A stretch of DNA of 64,000 nt. It comes from Anaerocolumna sedimenticola. Its GTDB lineage: Bacteria > Bacillota > Clostridia > Lachnospirales > Lachnospiraceae. The DNA lies in the NCBI RefSeq assembly GCF_009931695.1, contig NZ_CP048000.1, forward strand, positions 1,763,001 through 1,827,000, read 5' to 3'. A program made the position numbers and the translations under genes. A model generated the notes under the pieces. The model saw only the letters and a program-made list of their open reading frames with translations. It was not told the DNA's origin and did not search any database. Positions 11,155-20,500 of the stretch are shown in pieces (positions within the stretch are counted from its first letter, which is position 1; every line of letters starts with the position of its first letter).

Positions 11155-12096
11155 ATGGAAAGACTATGTTTTGGCATTGATATTGGTGGGACTTCAGTAA
11201 AATTAGGATTATTTACGGAAAACGGCAACCTGTTGGATAAATGGGAGATTCCCACAAGAAGAGAAGACAGCGGAAGCCATATCTTAGAAGATGTTGCAGC
11301 TACGGTAAAGAAAAAAATAGCAGATGACAATCTTGTAAGAGAGAATATTATTGGTATCGGAATCGGGGTGCCAGGACCGGTAACGGAAGACGGAACCGTA
11401 ATTAATTGTGTTAATTTAGGCTGGGGTATTTTTAATGTATCGGAAGAGACGGAGAAGTTGACCGGTTTTAAAACCAGAGTTGGAAACGATGCCAATGTAG
11501 CTGCTTTAGGTGAAATGTGGCAAGGAGGCGGCAGAGGTTATAAAAATTTAATTATGGTAACATTAGGTACCGGAGTAGGCGGAGGCGTAATTTTAAATGG
11601 TGAAATCTTAACCGGAAGTAATGGAGCAGCCGGTGAAATCGGCCATATTACTGTTAATCCGTCCGAAGAAGATAAGTGCAATTGCGGAAGACCAGGTTGT
11701 CTGGAACAATTTGCATCTGCTACCGGTATTGTAAAAGAAGCCAAAAGACTTCTGGATAAATCGAAAGAACCTTCTAAACTCAGAGAGATACAGCATCTAT
11801 CAGCGAAAGCTATTTTTGATTGTGCAAAAGAGGGGGATGCATTGGCTAATGAACTGGTGGAAGAATTATGCAGATATTTAGCACTGGCTTTATCCCATAT
11901 TGCCCATGTTGTGGATCCGGAGGCATTTGTTATCGGCGGCGGGGTATCCAAAGCCGGAACTATGTTAACGGATTTAACTAAGAAATTTTATGAAAATAAT
12001 GTTTTATTTGCATTAAAAAATAAAGATTTTAAGCTGGCTGAATTAGGTAATGATGCCGGAATTTATGGCAGTGCCAAATTAATAATCGGTAAATAA
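11155..12096 (+). CDS. glk: ROK-family glucokinase
   Basis: Phosphorylates glucose with ATP to glucose-6-phosphate. The 313-residue product shows the ROK ATP-binding start FGIDIGGTSVKLG (5-17), a second phosphate loop TLGTGVGGG, the sugar-binding AGEIGH segment, and the zinc motif CNCGRPGCLE typical of ROK glucokinases. AGAGGAT lies before the ATG. The gene is separated from hprK by the family B repeat pair, so co-transcription is uncertain. Function fits with pfkA and the glycogen genes in this window. Other ROK hexokinase specificities are possible. Confidence 0.88.
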   Translation: MERLCFGIDIGGTSVKLGLFTENGNLLDKWEIPTRREDSGSHILEDVAATVKKKIADDNLVRENIIGIGIGVPGPVTEDGTVINCVNLGWGIFNVSEETEKLTGFKTRVGNDANVAALGEMWQGGGRGYKNLIMVTLGTGVGGGVILNGEILTGSNGAAGEIGHITVNPSEEDKCNCGRPGCLEQFASATGIVKEAKRLLDKSKEPSKLREIQHLSAKAIFDCAKEGDALANELVEELCRYLALALSHIAHVVDPEAFVIGGGVSKAGTMLTDLTKKFYENNVLFALKNKDFKLAELGNDAGIYGSAKLIIGK

Positions 12097-12174
12097 GTAA
12101 CATATAAAAGTGAAGTTAAAGCATATACTAAATAGCATAGAAATGAATGAAACAGGAATGCGATGGGAGTAAAT

Positions 12175-13092
12175 ATGAATGAGGCATTTTATCAAAAATT
12201 ACGAACGATATTAGACGACAATCAGATTATGATAGAAGAACCTCTGGCCAGGCATACTACTTTTTTAATTGGCGGCCCTGCGTGGTTTCTTGTTTTACCG
12301 GAAAGTGTTTCTGACGTGGCGGCTGTGGTAAAGTTATGCCTTGCAGAAAATATGCCTTATTATATTATGGGAAATGGCAGTAATCTTTTGGTCAGCGATA
12401 AGGGATACCGGGGAACCATAATAAAATTAGGACAGTCTTTCAGTAAAATTTCTATTGATGAAGAAAAATATATAGTAAGGGCTGAAGCCGGTGTTTTATT
12501 ATCAAAATTGGCAAATGAGGTAGCCGATCACAGCTTAACCGGGTTTGAATTTGCCGCAGGTATTCCCGGAACACTTGGCGGTGCGGTAACTATGAATGCA
12601 GGCGCCTATGATGGAGAGATAAAACAAGCTATTTTAGAAGCTGTTCTATTAGATAAGGATGGCAATATACTAAGACTCAATAAAGAAGAGCTAAAAATGG
12701 GTTATCGTACTACCATTATTCAAGAAAACCATTATATAGTTCTTGAAGCTGTATTTGGCTTTCAACCTGGTGTTAAGGAAGATATTTTAAGTAAAATAAA
12801 GGACCTTAATGCAAGAAGACGAGAGAAACAACCTCTTGAATACCCCAGTGCCGGGAGTACTTTTAAAAGACCGGCGGGATACTATGCAGGAAAGCTTATT
12901 ATGGATTCCGGGTTAAGAGGATATCAGGTTGGAAATGCACAGGTTTCGGAAAAACATTGCGGGTTTGTCATTAATAAAGGCGGTGCAACAGCCACTGAGG
13001 TTAAAACATTAATTTCTGATATAATAGAAATCGTTAATAATAAATTTGGAGTTGTGTTAGAACCTGAAGTAAAACTTTTAGGTGAATTCTAA
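12175..13092 (+). CDS. murB: UDP-N-acetylenolpyruvoylglucosamine reductase
   Basis: FAD- and NADPH-dependent reductase making UDP-N-acetylmuramate for peptidoglycan. FAD-binding motifs are ARHTTFLIGGPA, YYIMGNGSNLLVSD and FAAGIPGTLGGAVTMNAGAY. The substrate-site YPSAGSTFKRP and the late Glu in VVLEPEVKLLG are also present. I place the start at the ATG preceded by GGGAG; an in-frame ATG 12 bases upstream (12163) would add four residues and has a weaker AGGA. It is followed after 17 bp by rapZ. Confidence 0.94.
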   Translation: MNEAFYQKLRTILDDNQIMIEEPLARHTTFLIGGPAWFLVLPESVSDVAAVVKLCLAENMPYYIMGNGSNLLVSDKGYRGTIIKLGQSFSKISIDEEKYIVRAEAGVLLSKLANEVADHSLTGFEFAAGIPGTLGGAVTMNAGAYDGEIKQAILEAVLLDKDGNILRLNKEELKMGYRTTIIQENHYIVLEAVFGFQPGVKEDILSKIKDLNARRREKQPLEYPSAGSTFKRPAGYYAGKLIMDSGLRGYQVGNAQVSEKHCGFVINKGGATATEVKTLISDIIEIVNNKFGVVLEPEVKLLGEF

Positions 13093-13109
13093 CGGATTGA
13101 GAGGTTGTT

Positions 13110-13982
13110 ATGAGGATGGTTATTGTAACAGGAATGTCCGGTGCAGGTAAAAGTTCAGCTTTAAAAATGCTGGAGGATGCCGGATATTTCTGTGTTGACA
13201 ATCTTCCAATCCAACTTATATATAAGTTTGTCCAACTCACTGTTAATGGTACTGAAAAATTTGATAAAGTAGCATTAGGTGTTGATATCCGAAGCGGACA
13301 GGCATTGGAAGAATTAGACGAAGTATTGGAACAGATGAAAAAGGATGGATATCATTACGAGATATTATTCCTGGATGCAAAAATGGAAGTTCTGGTCAAA
13401 CGGTATAAAGAAACCAGAAGAATCCACCCATTATCCGGATCAGGCCGAGTGGAACAGGGTATTGAGGATGAACGGGATAAATTAGAATTTATTAAAAAAA
13501 GAGCAGATGTGATTATTGATACCAGTCAATTACTCATCCGTGAATTAAAAACTGAGATAGATAAAATCTATATTAAAAACGAAAAATACAATAACTTTTT
13601 TATAACCATCTTATCTTTTGGATTTAAATATGGAATACCAATGGATTCGGATTTGGTTTTTGATGTAAGATTCTTACCAAACCCTTTCTATGATCCGGTA
13701 TTGAAAAGCCAGACCGGTAACGATCAACCTGTCAGAGATTATGTAATGAGTTCTGATATGGCCGGAGTTTTTTTGGACAAATTGGAAGATATGATAACTT
13801 TCTTAATACCCAATTACATTCTTGAGGGAAAAAATCAACTGGTTATCAGTATTGGCTGTACCGGAGGCAAACACCGTTCCGTTACCCTTGCCAATGAATT
13901 GACAGCCAGGCTTGAGAAATTAGAATACGGGTTAAAAGTGGAACATAGAGACATAGAAAAGGATGCTAAAAGAACGTTGTGA
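13110..13982 (+). CDS. rapZ: RNase adapter RapZ / YvcJ-family nucleotide-binding protein
   Basis: P-loop protein of 290 residues. The N-terminal GMSGAGKS is the Walker A motif, and DARFLPNPFY plus SIGCTGGKHRSV mark the C-terminal domain of RapZ/YvcJ. In E. coli RapZ controls glmS through a small RNA; in Bacillus YvcJ is a GTPase linked to competence, so the role here is inferred. The order rapZ-whiA-HPr-like mirrors Bacillus yvcJ-yvcK-yvcL-crh, but the yvcK gene normally between rapZ and whiA is absent from this site. GAGAGG precedes the ATG. Confidence 0.94.
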   Translation: MRMVIVTGMSGAGKSSALKMLEDAGYFCVDNLPIQLIYKFVQLTVNGTEKFDKVALGVDIRSGQALEELDEVLEQMKKDGYHYEILFLDAKMEVLVKRYKETRRIHPLSGSGRVEQGIEDERDKLEFIKKRADVIIDTSQLLIRELKTEIDKIYIKNEKYNNFFITILSFGFKYGIPMDSDLVFDVRFLPNPFYDPVLKSQTGNDQPVRDYVMSSDMAGVFLDKLEDMITFLIPNYILEGKNQLVISIGCTGGKHRSVTLANELTARLEKLEYGLKVEHRDIEKDAKRTL

Positions 13983-14027
13983 CTGATTAGTCACATATAA
14001 TTGGGTTTTCCTGTGAGGTGAATAAGG

Positions 14028-15014
14028 ATGTCATTTTCTAAAGATGTTAAGGATGAATTATCAAAACAGATCAACCCTGCCAGACATTGTCAGATAGCGG
14101 AATTATCAGCATTAATCAGCTTATGCGGACGTATCATTATTACAGAGAATGACCGGTATATCTTAAAAATTCATACAGAAAATATAACCGTTGCAAGAAA
14201 GTACTTTACTTTAATCAAAAAAACATTTAATATAAATACAGAAATTTCTATTAGACGAAATGCTTATTTTAAGAACAGCATTATGTATAGTTTAATAATA
14301 TTGGATAATGATATTGTAATAAAAATATTGCAGGCAACGAAATTAATAGATGATTTTAAGGAAATCGGTGAAAATCTTTCAATAAAGGATAACTTGGTAA
14401 TTCAAAATGTCTGCTGTAAAAGAGCCTTTATACGAGGTGCTTTTCTGGCTGCCGGGTCTATGAGCGATCCTGAAAAAACGTATCATTTTGAGATTGTTGC
14501 CTCCAATGAACCAAAGGCAAAACAAATACAAGAGATAATCAATAGCTTTGATATTGATGCAAAGATTGTTACCCGTAAAAAATACTTCGTTGTATATGTA
14601 AAAGAGGGATCACAAATCGTTGATTTGTTAAATATAATGGAAGCTCATGTAGCACTTATGAATCTGGAAAATGTACGGATTTTAAAAGAAATGAGGAATT
14701 CCATTAACAGGCAGGTAAACTGTGAAGCTGCAAATATTAATAAAACAGTTATGGCAGCAACGAAGCAGATAGATGATATCCTATATATTAAGAATCAAAT
14801 AGGTTTCAGTGAATTAACAGAGGGGCTTGAAGAAATTGCAACTCTGCGAATCGAATATCCTGAAAGCTCATTAAAAGAATTAGGAGCGCTGCTTAGTCCG
14901 CCGATTGGAAAGTCAGGTGTGAACCACAGGTTGCGTAAACTAAGCATTTTAGCAGATAACTTAAGGGAACAGAAGGAGGAAGTAAATTATGGTAACAAAG
15001 AAAATATTAATTAA
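14028..15014 (+). CDS. whiA: DNA-binding protein WhiA
   Basis: A 328-residue WhiA: an N-terminal LAGLIDADG-like fold (CCKRAFIRGAFLAAGSM is the family hallmark) followed by a helix-turn-helix domain near the C-terminus (SSLKELGALLSPPIGKSGVNHRLRK). WhiA affects sporulation in actinomycetes and division or chromosome segregation in Firmicutes. GTGAGGTG precedes the ATG. The 3' end overlaps the next gene by 26 bp, which indicates translational coupling with the HPr-like protein. Confidence 0.95.
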   Translation: MSFSKDVKDELSKQINPARHCQIAELSALISLCGRIIITENDRYILKIHTENITVARKYFTLIKKTFNINTEISIRRNAYFKNSIMYSLIILDNDIVIKILQATKLIDDFKEIGENLSIKDNLVIQNVCCKRAFIRGAFLAAGSMSDPEKTYHFEIVASNEPKAKQIQEIINSFDIDAKIVTRKKYFVVYVKEGSQIVDLLNIMEAHVALMNLENVRILKEMRNSINRQVNCEAANINKTVMAATKQIDDILYIKNQIGFSELTEGLEEIATLRIEYPESSLKELGALLSPPIGKSGVNHRLRKLSILADNLREQKEEVNYGNKENIN

Positions 15015-15243
15015 AATCCCAACAGGATTGGAAGCAAGGCCGGTTGCTTTACTGGTTCAGGTTGCAAGTCAATATGAAAGTAATATTTATGTAGAATGTG
15101 ATGAAAAGAAAGTTAATGCCAAGAGCATTATGGGGATGATGAGCTTGGGATTAGCCGCAGGAGAAGAAGTAATTGTATCTGCAGATGGTCCTGATGAAGA
15201 AGTAGCAATGGAAAATATAGAAAAATATTTAAGTAGTAAATAA
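14989..15243 (+). CDS. HPr-family phosphocarrier-like protein lacking His15 (Crh-like)
   Basis: An 84-residue protein with the whole HPr fold length. The HPr active-site stretch normally reads TGLHARP; here it is TGLEARP, so position 15 is Glu and the PEP/EI-dependent phosphorylation site is missing. The regulatory Ser46 is kept in NAKSIMGMMSL, the HprK recognition region. That combination is the hallmark of Crh, which in Bacillus has Gln15 and acts only as a CcpA corepressor. It overlaps the 3' end of whiA, as crh follows whiA (yvcL) in Bacillus. Its start has GGAGGAAG upstream. I infer a regulatory rather than sugar-transport role; a true HPr (ptsH) would have to lie elsewhere. Confidence 0.88.
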   Translation: MVTKKILIKIPTGLEARPVALLVQVASQYESNIYVECDEKKVNAKSIMGMMSLGLAAGEEVIVSADGPDEEVAMENIEKYLSSK

Positions 15244-15248
15244 TTATA

Positions 15249-15289
15249 AAAATCTGCCACATGGAATGACATATGAGGCAGATTTTTTG
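15249..15289 (+). terminator. Terminator after the whiA/HPr-like operon
   Basis: AAATCTGCC pairs with GGCAGATTT across a 16-nt loop and runs into TTTTTT. It ends the rapZ-whiA-HPr-like transcription unit. Confidence 0.85.
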
Positions 15290-15404
15290 TTTCAAGGACA
15301 TTGAAACACTTAAATCTTACCAGTTAATAAAAAAGAATAAAATTCGCAATTTATTTGAAATATTAATTAATAAAATATTAAACAAATATAAAGTTGGATA
15401 TGCT

Positions 15405-15635
15405 ATAATATAACTTATCAGAAGTTGCATTTCCAAAGAAGTTGCAATTCAAACTTCTGATAAAAGGCGCTGCTCTTGCGCCGTACATCTGATTATAGAA
15501 ACACGGGTTTTGTTTCTATAATATAACTTATCGGAAGTTGCAATTCAAACTTCTGATAAAAGGCGCTGCTCTTGCGCCGTACATCTGATTATAGAAACAC
15601 GGGTTTTGTTTCTATAATATAACTTATCGGAAGTT
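15405..15635 (+). repeat. Tandem 96-bp structured repeats, second locus
   Basis: Unit starts lie at 15405, 15518 and 15614. The first unit is 113 bp because of a 17-bp internal insertion, the second is 96 bp, and the third is partial. Each full unit has three stems: TTATCAGAAGTT-like/AACTTCTGATAA, GGCGC/GCGCC and TATAGAAACA/TGTTTCTATA. The last stem differs from the 33.7-kb array on both arms in a compensating way. The rest of the spacer up to 15830 is AT-rich without a recognisable gene. Confidence 0.85.
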
Positions 15636-15830
15636 TAAGTACATATTATTATTTTGGTCAGATGATTTTCTTATAAATTTATTTTTTTTATTTTTATGTA
15701 TTATTTGGAGTATTATAAGTAGTAAGGATACAATTCTAATGAATTTGACATAATAACATAGAAATAAATCATATTAAATTTATTGAAAATATGAACAAAA
15801 GTGTAGAGGTAAAAAATAGGAGAAATGAAG

Positions 15831-17309
15831 ATGGCTGATAAAAGCGGATTTGAACAAAAACCTAAAAACACTGGTTCTATTATGGATACAAATAATACGA
15901 ATAGGTTAAAAAATAAAAAGTTTCGTAAATTATTAATTATTGAAGCTTTCATATTATGTATTGTAATTGCTGGTTATGCTTACCTGGTTATGCCGGGGTT
16001 TCACAAAAACAGTGGTAATAAACCGGATAAACCTGGAAGTACATTAAATACAACCGGTGATAATGACCAAGATGATACAAAAGACAGCACAACTCCTACA
16101 CTGACTCCGGAACAGCAGGAGGCACAGAGAGCAGAGGAAGAGAAAAAAGAAGCAGAGAAAAAGATAACCGATTTAGTAGCGAAAGCGGATAAATTAGCAT
16201 TAGGTTATGACTATGATGGTGCGATTAAATTAATAAAAAGCTTTGGTGATAACTATAAGGATTATGAAAAATTAACAAACGCGATAGCAGGTTATGAGGC
16301 CAAAAAACAAACTTTGGATCCATTGGGAGCATATGACTCAGTAGACCAGATTAATCATATTTTCTTTCATAGTTTGGTTGCGGATACCAAAAAAGCATTT
16401 GATGGGGACTATGAAGCTAACGGCTATAATTATTACATGACAACCATATCGGAATTCAAAGCTATGATGCAGCAGATGTATGATGATGGTTATGTACTTG
16501 TAAGTATTCATGATGTTGCTAAAAAAGTAAAAGGGGAAGACGGTAAAACAAAATTTAAGCCCGGTAATATAATGCTTCCTCCTGATAAAAAACCGTTTGT
16601 TTTATCCCAGGATGATGTAAACTACTATGAATATATGAATGATGACGGATTTGCCACTCGAATTGTTATTGATGAAAACGGCAGGCCATCAACGGAGATG
16701 ACTTTAGATGATGGTACGGTTTCCGTAGGTGATTATGACATGGTACCTATAGTAGAAACATTTATTGCGGAACATCCTGATTTTTCCTATAAAGGTGCAA
16801 AAGGTATTATTGCTTTAACCGGTTATGAAGGAAGTATGGGCTATCGTACCAATGATCCTACCTCTCCAACTTATGAGAAAGATAGGGAAACAGTTAAAAA
16901 TATAGTAAAAGTTATGAAAGAATGGGGCTGGGAATTTGCTTCCCACAGTTACGGACACCGTGATATGTACAAAGCCACCAATAGTTTTACAGTTAAAGAT
17001 ACAGACCGGTGGATGGAGGAAGTTGGATCGCTTATCGGTCCGACGGATATCTATATTTTCCCTTTTGGAATAGACATTGAAACTACATTGGACCACTATA
17101 GCAGTGATAAATTTAAATATCTTAAAAAGCTTGGTTTTGATTATTTCTGCGGTGTATATAAAGAACCTTGGATACAGGTCCACGATGATTATGTCAGAAT
17201 GACCAGACGGCCCTTAGACGGACAGGCTATGCTTCAATTCCCGGAAAGATTAAAGGATTTGTTTGACTTAAGTAAGATAGTGGATCCCAGCCGGCCGGAA
17301 TTAAAATAA
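15831..17309 (+). CDS. Membrane-anchored polysaccharide deacetylase-like protein
   Basis: About 492 residues: a membrane anchor near 33-55 (LIIEAFILCIVIAGYAYL), a charged linker rich in D, T, P and E, a helical region, and a C-terminal NodB-like domain outside the membrane. Metal and catalytic residues are visible as D261-D262 in LSQDDVNYYEY and H372/H376 in SHSYGH. This is the divergent clostridial version of the usual TFDDG and HxxxH motifs. It probably removes acetyl groups from cell-wall polysaccharide (inference). I start at the second ATG because the AGGAG lies only 2 bases before the first one (15825) but 8 before this one. A strong terminator follows. Confidence 0.8.
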   Translation: MADKSGFEQKPKNTGSIMDTNNTNRLKNKKFRKLLIIEAFILCIVIAGYAYLVMPGFHKNSGNKPDKPGSTLNTTGDNDQDDTKDSTTPTLTPEQQEAQRAEEEKKEAEKKITDLVAKADKLALGYDYDGAIKLIKSFGDNYKDYEKLTNAIAGYEAKKQTLDPLGAYDSVDQINHIFFHSLVADTKKAFDGDYEANGYNYYMTTISEFKAMMQQMYDDGYVLVSIHDVAKKVKGEDGKTKFKPGNIMLPPDKKPFVLSQDDVNYYEYMNDDGFATRIVIDENGRPSTEMTLDDGTVSVGDYDMVPIVETFIAEHPDFSYKGAKGIIALTGYEGSMGYRTNDPTSPTYEKDRETVKNIVKVMKEWGWEFASHSYGHRDMYKATNSFTVKDTDRWMEEVGSLIGPTDIYIFPFGIDIETTLDHYSSDKFKYLKKLGFDYFCGVYKEPWIQVHDDYVRMTRRPLDGQAMLQFPERLKDLFDLSKIVDPSRPELK

Positions 17310-17351
17310 TTGTATATAAATTAAATACACTGTTATCTGTAGTTTAAATAG

Positions 17352-17430
17352 AATTAGTCTGTGTTTCAGATATATAATTTACCCTTAAGGGAATTAATAA
17401 ATATCTGTTATTCAGACTAATTTTTTATTT
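17352..17430 (+). terminator. Terminator after the deacetylase gene
   Basis: ATTAGTCTG pairs with CAGACTAAT, with an inner CAGATAT/ATATCTG stem, followed by six T. Confidence 0.8.
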
Positions 17431-17467
17431 ATAAAACCGAACAAATTTTCTTTTTTATTTATTTACT

Positions 17468-17496
17468 TTTACGAAAACAAAATATTGTGTTATAAT
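17468..17496 (+). promoter_or_regulatory. Probable sigma-A promoter for dnaE-pfkA
   Basis: TTTACG and TATAAT are separated by 17 bp, about 80 bp before dnaE and right after the preceding terminator. The -10 is perfect; the -35 matches consensus at four of six bases. Confidence 0.5.
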
Positions 17497-17577
17497 AAAA
17501 AAGGTTCATAGATAAATAATTGTATAACAAAGGGCAGTTTACGTTCGTCCGCATAATCGGACAGATAGGAGCCAGAT

Positions 17578-20500
17578 ATGAATTTTACACATTTACATTT
17601 ACATACAGAATACAGTTTATTAGACGGTTCCGGCAAGATTAAAGAGATGGTGGCCAGAACCAAGGAATTAGGTATGGACAGTATGGCAATTACAGACCAT
17701 GGTGTTATGTACGGCGTAATTGATTTTTACCGTGCCTGTCTGGCGGAGGGAATTCAGCCTGTAATAGGGTGTGAAGTCTATGTAGCACCGGGATCCCGTT
17801 TTGACCGGGAAGCTAATTCATCCGATGACCGTTATTACCATCTGGTATTGTTAGCCGAAAATAATACCGGGTATGCTAACTTAATGAAGATTGTATCCAA
17901 AGGATTTTTAGAGGGATTTTATTATAAACCACGAGTTGATTACGAAGTTCTCAAAGAGTACAGCGAGGGTATTATTGCCCTGAGTGCCTGCATTGGAGGC
18001 GAAATTGCAAGTAATATAAGGAAAGGTTTTTATGAGGAAGCTAAAAAAGCAGCCCTGCGGCTAAAGGATATATTCGGTGAGAATAATTTCTTTTTAGAAC
18101 TGCAGGATCATGGAATACCGGAACAGAAATCAGTAAACCAGGGATTACTGAGAATGAGTAAGGAAACAGGAATCCCTTTGGTAGCCACCAACGACGTTCA
18201 TTATACTTTGGAAAGTGATGCCGCCGCCCATGATATCTTGCTGTGTATCCAGACCCAGAAGAAAGTAACGGATGAAAACCGCATGCGTTATGAGGGCGGA
18301 CAGTATTTCATAAAATCACCGGAAGAGATGTTAAAAATTTTCCCTTATGCCACAGAAGCATTGGAAAATACCCACAAGATAGCAGAGCGCTGTCACGTGG
18401 AAATTGAGTTCGGCGAGTATAAACTTCCGAAATTTGATGTACCGGCTGGGATTACCGCATTGGAGTATTTAAAAAAACTATGTTATGAAGGATTAAATAA
18501 AAGATACCCCAATCCCTCCCAGGAATTAATAGACCGCCTGGATTATGAAATTGAAACCATCCGCAGCATGGGATTTGTGGATTACTTCTTAATCGTAGGT
18601 GATTTTATAAAATATGCCAGAGATCATGAAATTATGGTCGGACCGGGAAGAGGAAGTGCCGCCGGAAGTATCGTATCTTACTCTCTGGGAATAACTAATA
18701 TTGATCCGATCAAATATAACTTATTGTTTGAGCGTTTTTTGAATCCGGAACGTTTAACCATGCCCGATATCGATATTGATTTCTGCTTTGAAAGAAGACA
18801 GGAAGTAATCGATTATGTTGTTGAAAAATACGGCAAAGACCGGGTGGTTCAGATTGTGACGTTTGGTACCATGGCTGCAAGAGCTGTTATCCGTGATGTG
18901 GGACGTGCTCTGGATTTAGGATACGGCAGAGTGGATACGGTAGCTAAGATGATTCCCACTGAGCTTGGTATCACTATAGAAAAGGCATTAAAACTTAACC
19001 CGGATCTGAAAACCTTATACGACAATGATGATGATATAAGAAACTTAATTGACATGTCCAAACGTCTGGAGGGTTTGCCCCGCCATACTTCCATGCATGC
19101 GGCTGGAGTTGTAATCAGTAAAGCTCCCGTGATGGAATATGTACCCCTCTCCCGGGCTTCCGACGATTCCATCACCACCCAATTTACCATGACAACCCTG
19201 GAGGAACTGGGACTTCTTAAGATGGACTTTTTAGGCCTTAGAACCTTAACTGTTATTCAGAATGCGGTCCGTCTGATAAATAAAAGGCGTAATGAGGGAG
19301 AGAAAATAGATATCGATAACATCGATTACAATGATAAAAATGTATATGCTTTATTTGCCTCCGCTAAAACAGACGGCATATTCCAGTTTGAAAGTGCAGG
19401 AATGAAAAACTTCCTGAAAGAATTAAAACCAAGCAACCTGGAGGATATCATTGCAGGTAATGCACTCTACCGTCCGGGCCCAATGGATTTTATTCCAAAA
19501 TATATCAAAGGTAAAAATCAGGCAGGCAGTATTATCTATGAGTGCCCTCAGCTGGAACCCATCCTGTCTCCAACCTATGGCTGTATCGTTTATCAGGAGC
19601 AGGTTATGCAGATCGTTCGTGACTTGGCAGGGTACAGTTATGGCAGAAGTGACCTGGTACGCCGTGCCATGTCAAAAAAGAAAGCTTCCGTTATGGAAAA
19701 GGAACGGTACAATTTCGTATACGGTAACGATGAAGAAAATGTTCCTGGCTGTATCAAAAATGGGATATCAGAAGAAGTTGCAAACCACATATTTGATGAA
19801 ATGACAGACTTTGCGAAATATGCTTTTAATAAGTCCCATGCGGCTGCTTATGCAGTTGTAGCTTATCAGACAGCATTTTTAAAATGTTATTATCCGGTTG
19901 AATTTATGGCTGCTTTAATGACTTCGGTAATTGATAATCCAGGAAAGGTGGCAGAATATATTTTTACCTGCAGACAGATGGGTATTAAAATACTTCCGCC
20001 GGATATTAATGAAGGAGACAGTACTTTTTCCGTATCGGAGGGCGCTATCCGGTATGGACTATCCGCAATAAAAGGTCTTGGGCGCCCGGTTATTGAAGCA
20101 GTAGTAAAGGAACGGGAAAGTAATGGTAAATTCACCAGCTTAAGAGATTTTGCAGAACGGCTGTCCGGCAAGGAAGTAAATAAAAGGACTGTTGAAAGTT
20201 TTATCAAATCCGGTGCTTTTGACAGCTTACAAGGTACCAGAAAACAGTTAATGATGATTTATGTGCAGGTACTTGATGATGTGGCTCAGACCAAAAAGCG
20301 TAATCTGTCAGGGCAGATGTCATTATTTGATTTTGCAGAGGAAGAGGAGAAGACGGAGTATGAGAATAATCTTCCGGATGTAGGGGAATATACCATTGAA
20401 CAAAAGCTTTCCTTTGAGAAAGAAGTTATGGGTATCTATGCAAGCGGTCATCCACTGGAAGCCTATGGGGAATTAATGAAGAAAAATATAACGGCAACTA

